DNA of 64,000 nucleotides from Streptomyces acidiscabies (GTDB lineage: Bacteria; Actinomycetota; Actinomycetes; Streptomycetales; Streptomycetaceae): assembly GCF_020010905.1 (NCBI RefSeq), contig NZ_JAGJBY010000001.1, positions 2,562,001 through 2,626,000 on the forward strand, in the 5' to 3' direction. Shown here in pieces: positions 62,039 through 64,000 of the stretch. Numbering within the stretch: position 1 is the stretch's first letter; each line of letters opens with the position of its first letter. A model generated the notes under the pieces. The model saw only the letters and a list, made by a program, of their open reading frames with translations, searched no databases and had not been told where the DNA came from. A program made the translations under genes and the position numbers.

Positions 62039-63271
62039 TCATTCCCCCTTCGCGTCGAACAGGGCCCGGCCCCACCAGTCGTCCGCGTCCCGGACCCCCG
62101 GCGGCACGGCGAACACCGCCGAACCCACGTGCTGGATGTACTCGTTGAGCGCGTCGGTCGCCAAGTGCCGCTGGATCTTGATGAATCCGTCCCGCACATC
62201 GCGCTGGTACGCGAGGAAGAACAACCCCGCGTCCAGGCGCCCGAGTCCGTCGGTCCCGTCGGTGAAGGAGTAGCCCCGGCGCAGGATCGTCGACCCGCCG
62301 TTGGACTCGGGGTGCGCGAGCCGCACATGCGCGTCCGGCTTCATCGCCTTCAGGAACGGCACGTCGTGCTCCTTGGCCTTGCCGACCGGAGCACCCTCGC
62401 CCTTGTCCCGCCCGAAGACATCTTCCTGCTCCTGCAAGGACGTTCGGTCCCAGGTCTCGATGTGCATCCGGATCCGCCGGGCCACGAGATACGACCCGCC
62501 GGCCATCCACGCCGGGCCGTCCTTCTCGGACGCCCACACGAACTTGGCCAGCCGGTCCGTCTCGGTCCCCGCGATGTTCCGGGTGCCGTCCTTGAACCCC
62601 ATGAGATTGCGGGGGGTTTGAGCATCCGGCGTGGTCGACGAGGTCTTCCCGAACCCGAGTTGGGACCACCGCACGACGACTTTCCCGAACCCGATCCGCG
62701 CGAGGTTACGAATGGCGTGCACGGCGACCTGTGGATCATCGGCGCACGCCTGCACACACAGATCCCCGTTGGAACGCGCCAAGTCCAGCGCCTCACCAGG
62801 GAATTGAGGCAACTCGACCAACGCCTCGGGCCGCTGCTTGCCCAGCTCGAACTTCGCGAACAACGAAGGCCCGAACCCGATCGTCAGCGTCAGCCGCGAC
62901 GGCTTCAGCCCGAGCGCCTCCCCGGTGTCGTCCGGCGGAGCCTCGGCGAGCCCCCCGAACGCCCCCTCCCCGACCGGCTTCCCCCCGGTCATCTTCCGCG
63001 CCGCGTCCGTCCAGTCCTTCAACAGCTGGACGAATTCGGCACGTTCGGTGGTCGTCACATCGAACGCCGCGAAGTGCAGACGGTCTTGTACGGCGGTCGC
63101 GATACCGGCTTGGTGCTCGCCGTGGAACTCGACAGCCGTGGAAGGGTCACCGGATCCCGTGTCACCGGTGACCGCCACGGCGGTACCGGCCGCCACGGCA
63201 CCGAACGCGAGCCCGGCGCCGCCCCAGCCCAACAGGGCGCGGCGGGAAGGGGGTTGAGTCGTGTCTGCCAT
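62039..63271 (-). CDS. efeB: EfeB: deferrochelatase/DyP-type heme peroxidase, Tat-exported
   Basis: A 410-residue DyP-type peroxidase. Twin-arginine signal SRRALLGWGGAGLAFG at the N-terminus, GxxDG motif GFKDGTRN near 220, the heme-ligand region near 310 (HVRLAHPES) and a conserved Arg in ILRRGYS. EfeB oxidises ferrous iron and can take iron from heme. It lies 10 bp downstream of efeO. Confidence 0.95.
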   Translation of the reverse strand: MADTTQPPSRRALLGWGGAGLAFGAVAAGTAVAVTGDTGSGDPSTAVEFHGEHQAGIATAVQDRLHFAAFDVTTTERAEFVQLLKDWTDAARKMTGGKPVGEGAFGGLAEAPPDDTGEALGLKPSRLTLTIGFGPSLFAKFELGKQRPEALVELPQFPGEALDLARSNGDLCVQACADDPQVAVHAIRNLARIGFGKVVVRWSQLGFGKTSSTTPDAQTPRNLMGFKDGTRNIAGTETDRLAKFVWASEKDGPAWMAGGSYLVARRIRMHIETWDRTSLQEQEDVFGRDKGEGAPVGKAKEHDVPFLKAMKPDAHVRLAHPESNGGSTILRRGYSFTDGTDGLGRLDAGLFFLAYQRDVRDGFIKIQRHLATDALNEYIQHVGSAVFAVPPGVRDADDWWGRALFDAKGE

Positions 63272-63281
63272 GTCCGGAGCC

Positions 63282-64000
63282 CTACTTGACCACGGCCGCG
63301 GCGAGCTTGGACAGCGGTTCCGCGAGCGCGTTCACCGCGTCCGACAGCTCCTTGCGCTGCGCCTCGGTCACCTTGTCGTAGGACACGAAGTCGTAGGACG
63401 CCTTGTCCGTGCGGTACTTGTCGAGCAGCGTGTCCAGCGCGGCGAACTGCTTGTCCAACTCGCCCACCAGCGAAGGGTTGTTCTTCTGGGCGATCGGCCG
63501 CAGCAGCGTGAACGCCTCCTGGGCGCCCTCGACGTTCGCCTTGAAGTCGACGAGGTCCGTGTGCGAGTAGCGGTCCTCCTCGCCGGTGACCTTGCCGGTG
63601 GCGACCTCGTCCAGAAGTTCCTTGGCGCCGTTGGCCATCGACGTCGGCGTGATCACGGCGGTGCCGACCCGCTTCTGCCAGTCCGTGAGGTCCTTGACGA
63701 GCTGCGCCGCGAGCGTCTTCTCCTCGGCGCCGATCTTCTTGTCCTGCCACAGGGCCTTCTCCAGGCGGTGCCAGCCCGTCCACTTCTGGCCGGGGTCCAG
63801 GCCGTCCGCGCGGGTGTCCACCAGCGGGTCGATGTCGCCGAACGACTCCGCGACCGGCTCGGTGCGCTCCCAGCCGATGCGGGACGGGGCGTACGCGGCC
63901 TGCGCCGCCGCGAGGTTGCCCGCCTGGATCGCGTCCGTGAAGACCTTCACCTTCGGGAGCGTCGCGTCGGCCTGCTCCTGCGCGTACTCGCGGTATTCGG
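63282..64000 (-). CDS. efeO: EfeO: iron-binding imelysin-like (M75) protein, N-terminus cut by window edge
   Basis: At least 239 residues read to the right edge. The peptidase-M75 motif GWHRLEKALW (HxxE type) is present near the middle, with helical repeats after it. Order efeO-efeB-efeU matches known actinomycete efe operons. The signal peptide and cupredoxin part, if any, lie outside the window. Confidence 0.92.
   Translation of the reverse strand, partial: EYREYAQEQADATLPKVKVFTDAIQAGNLAAAQAAYAPSRIGWERTEPVAESFGDIDPLVDTRADGLDPGQKWTGWHRLEKALWQDKKIGAEEKTLAAQLVKDLTDWQKRVGTAVITPTSMANGAKELLDEVATGKVTGEEDRYSHTDLVDFKANVEGAQEAFTLLRPIAQKNNPSLVGELDKQFAALDTLLDKYRTDKASYDFVSYDKVTEAQRKELSDAVNALAEPLSKLAAAVVK

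Overview
The window is about 70% GC or more, with strongly GC-biased third codon positions, frequent GTG/TTG starts and families typical of actinomycetes (DUF397 with Scr1-like XRE regulators, a Bcr/CflA exporter, EfeUOB, Tat-exported enzymes). It is best read as a Streptomyces or close relative. No rRNA, tRNA, transposase, integrase or CRISPR array was seen.

Region 1 (1-30136) is one end of a large type II polyketide cluster. From the left edge it holds two NDP-deoxysugar genes (3-ketoreductase, cut by the edge, and 2,3-dehydratase) and two KASIII homologues. One KASIII is canonical (Cys-His-Asn). The other has a Cys-His-Asp set like the O-acyltransferase CerJ. There are four methyltransferases of the O-methyltransferase fold, a TetR/14-TM exporter pair, an F420-type luciferase-like oxidoreductase, two aromatic FAD monooxygenases, a GDSL-type hydrolase, an acyl-AMP ligase and a sugar-type epimerase/reductase. 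The aromatic tailoring set is an ActIII-like C9 ketoreductase, two didomain aromatase/cyclases, an ActIV-like metallo-beta-lactamase cyclase, a SnoaL-like protein and a malonyltransferase-like AT. The region ends in a translationally coupled operon (24662-30136): ACP, KR, hotdog dehydratase, atypical SDR, CLF, KS, esterase. This looks like a highly reducing type II PKS of the kind that builds polyene chains. The window has no minimal PKS of the classical aromatic type, so that probably lies to the left. My reading is a glycosylated aromatic polyketide carrying a reduced or polyene acyl chain, either as a starter unit or as an ester on a deoxysugar.

Region 2 (30090-33434) holds a FUSC-family membrane protein, a MarR regulator and a GH13 enzyme.

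Region 3 (33515-45007) is a defence and conflict island. It has a Gabija-like pair (GajA OLD nuclease, GajB UvrD-type helicase) preceded in the same operon by an unusual protein with an EVE/PUA-like N-terminus, a CBS pair and a HEPN-like R-x4-H C-terminus. Next come a polymorphic toxin with a C-terminal restriction-endonuclease-like domain, two paralogous candidate immunity genes, a duplicated DUF397 pair with its XRE regulator and a divergent HATPase, and two small genes.

Region 4 (45140-64000) is mostly ordinary chromosome: HxlR/MFS, a Tat hydrolase, a DUF305/DUF3105 group that may handle copper, DoxX, an aldo/keto reductase with a MerR-type promoter, a DD-carboxypeptidase lacking a visible signal peptide, an Rsm22-like methyltransferase, a serine hydrolase, a Bcr/CflA exporter, a Gfo/Idh oxidoreductase, TetR, a primase-polymerase-like protein, and an efeO-efeB-efeU iron operon cut by the right edge. 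A multi-helix intergenic element lies at 53251-53354.
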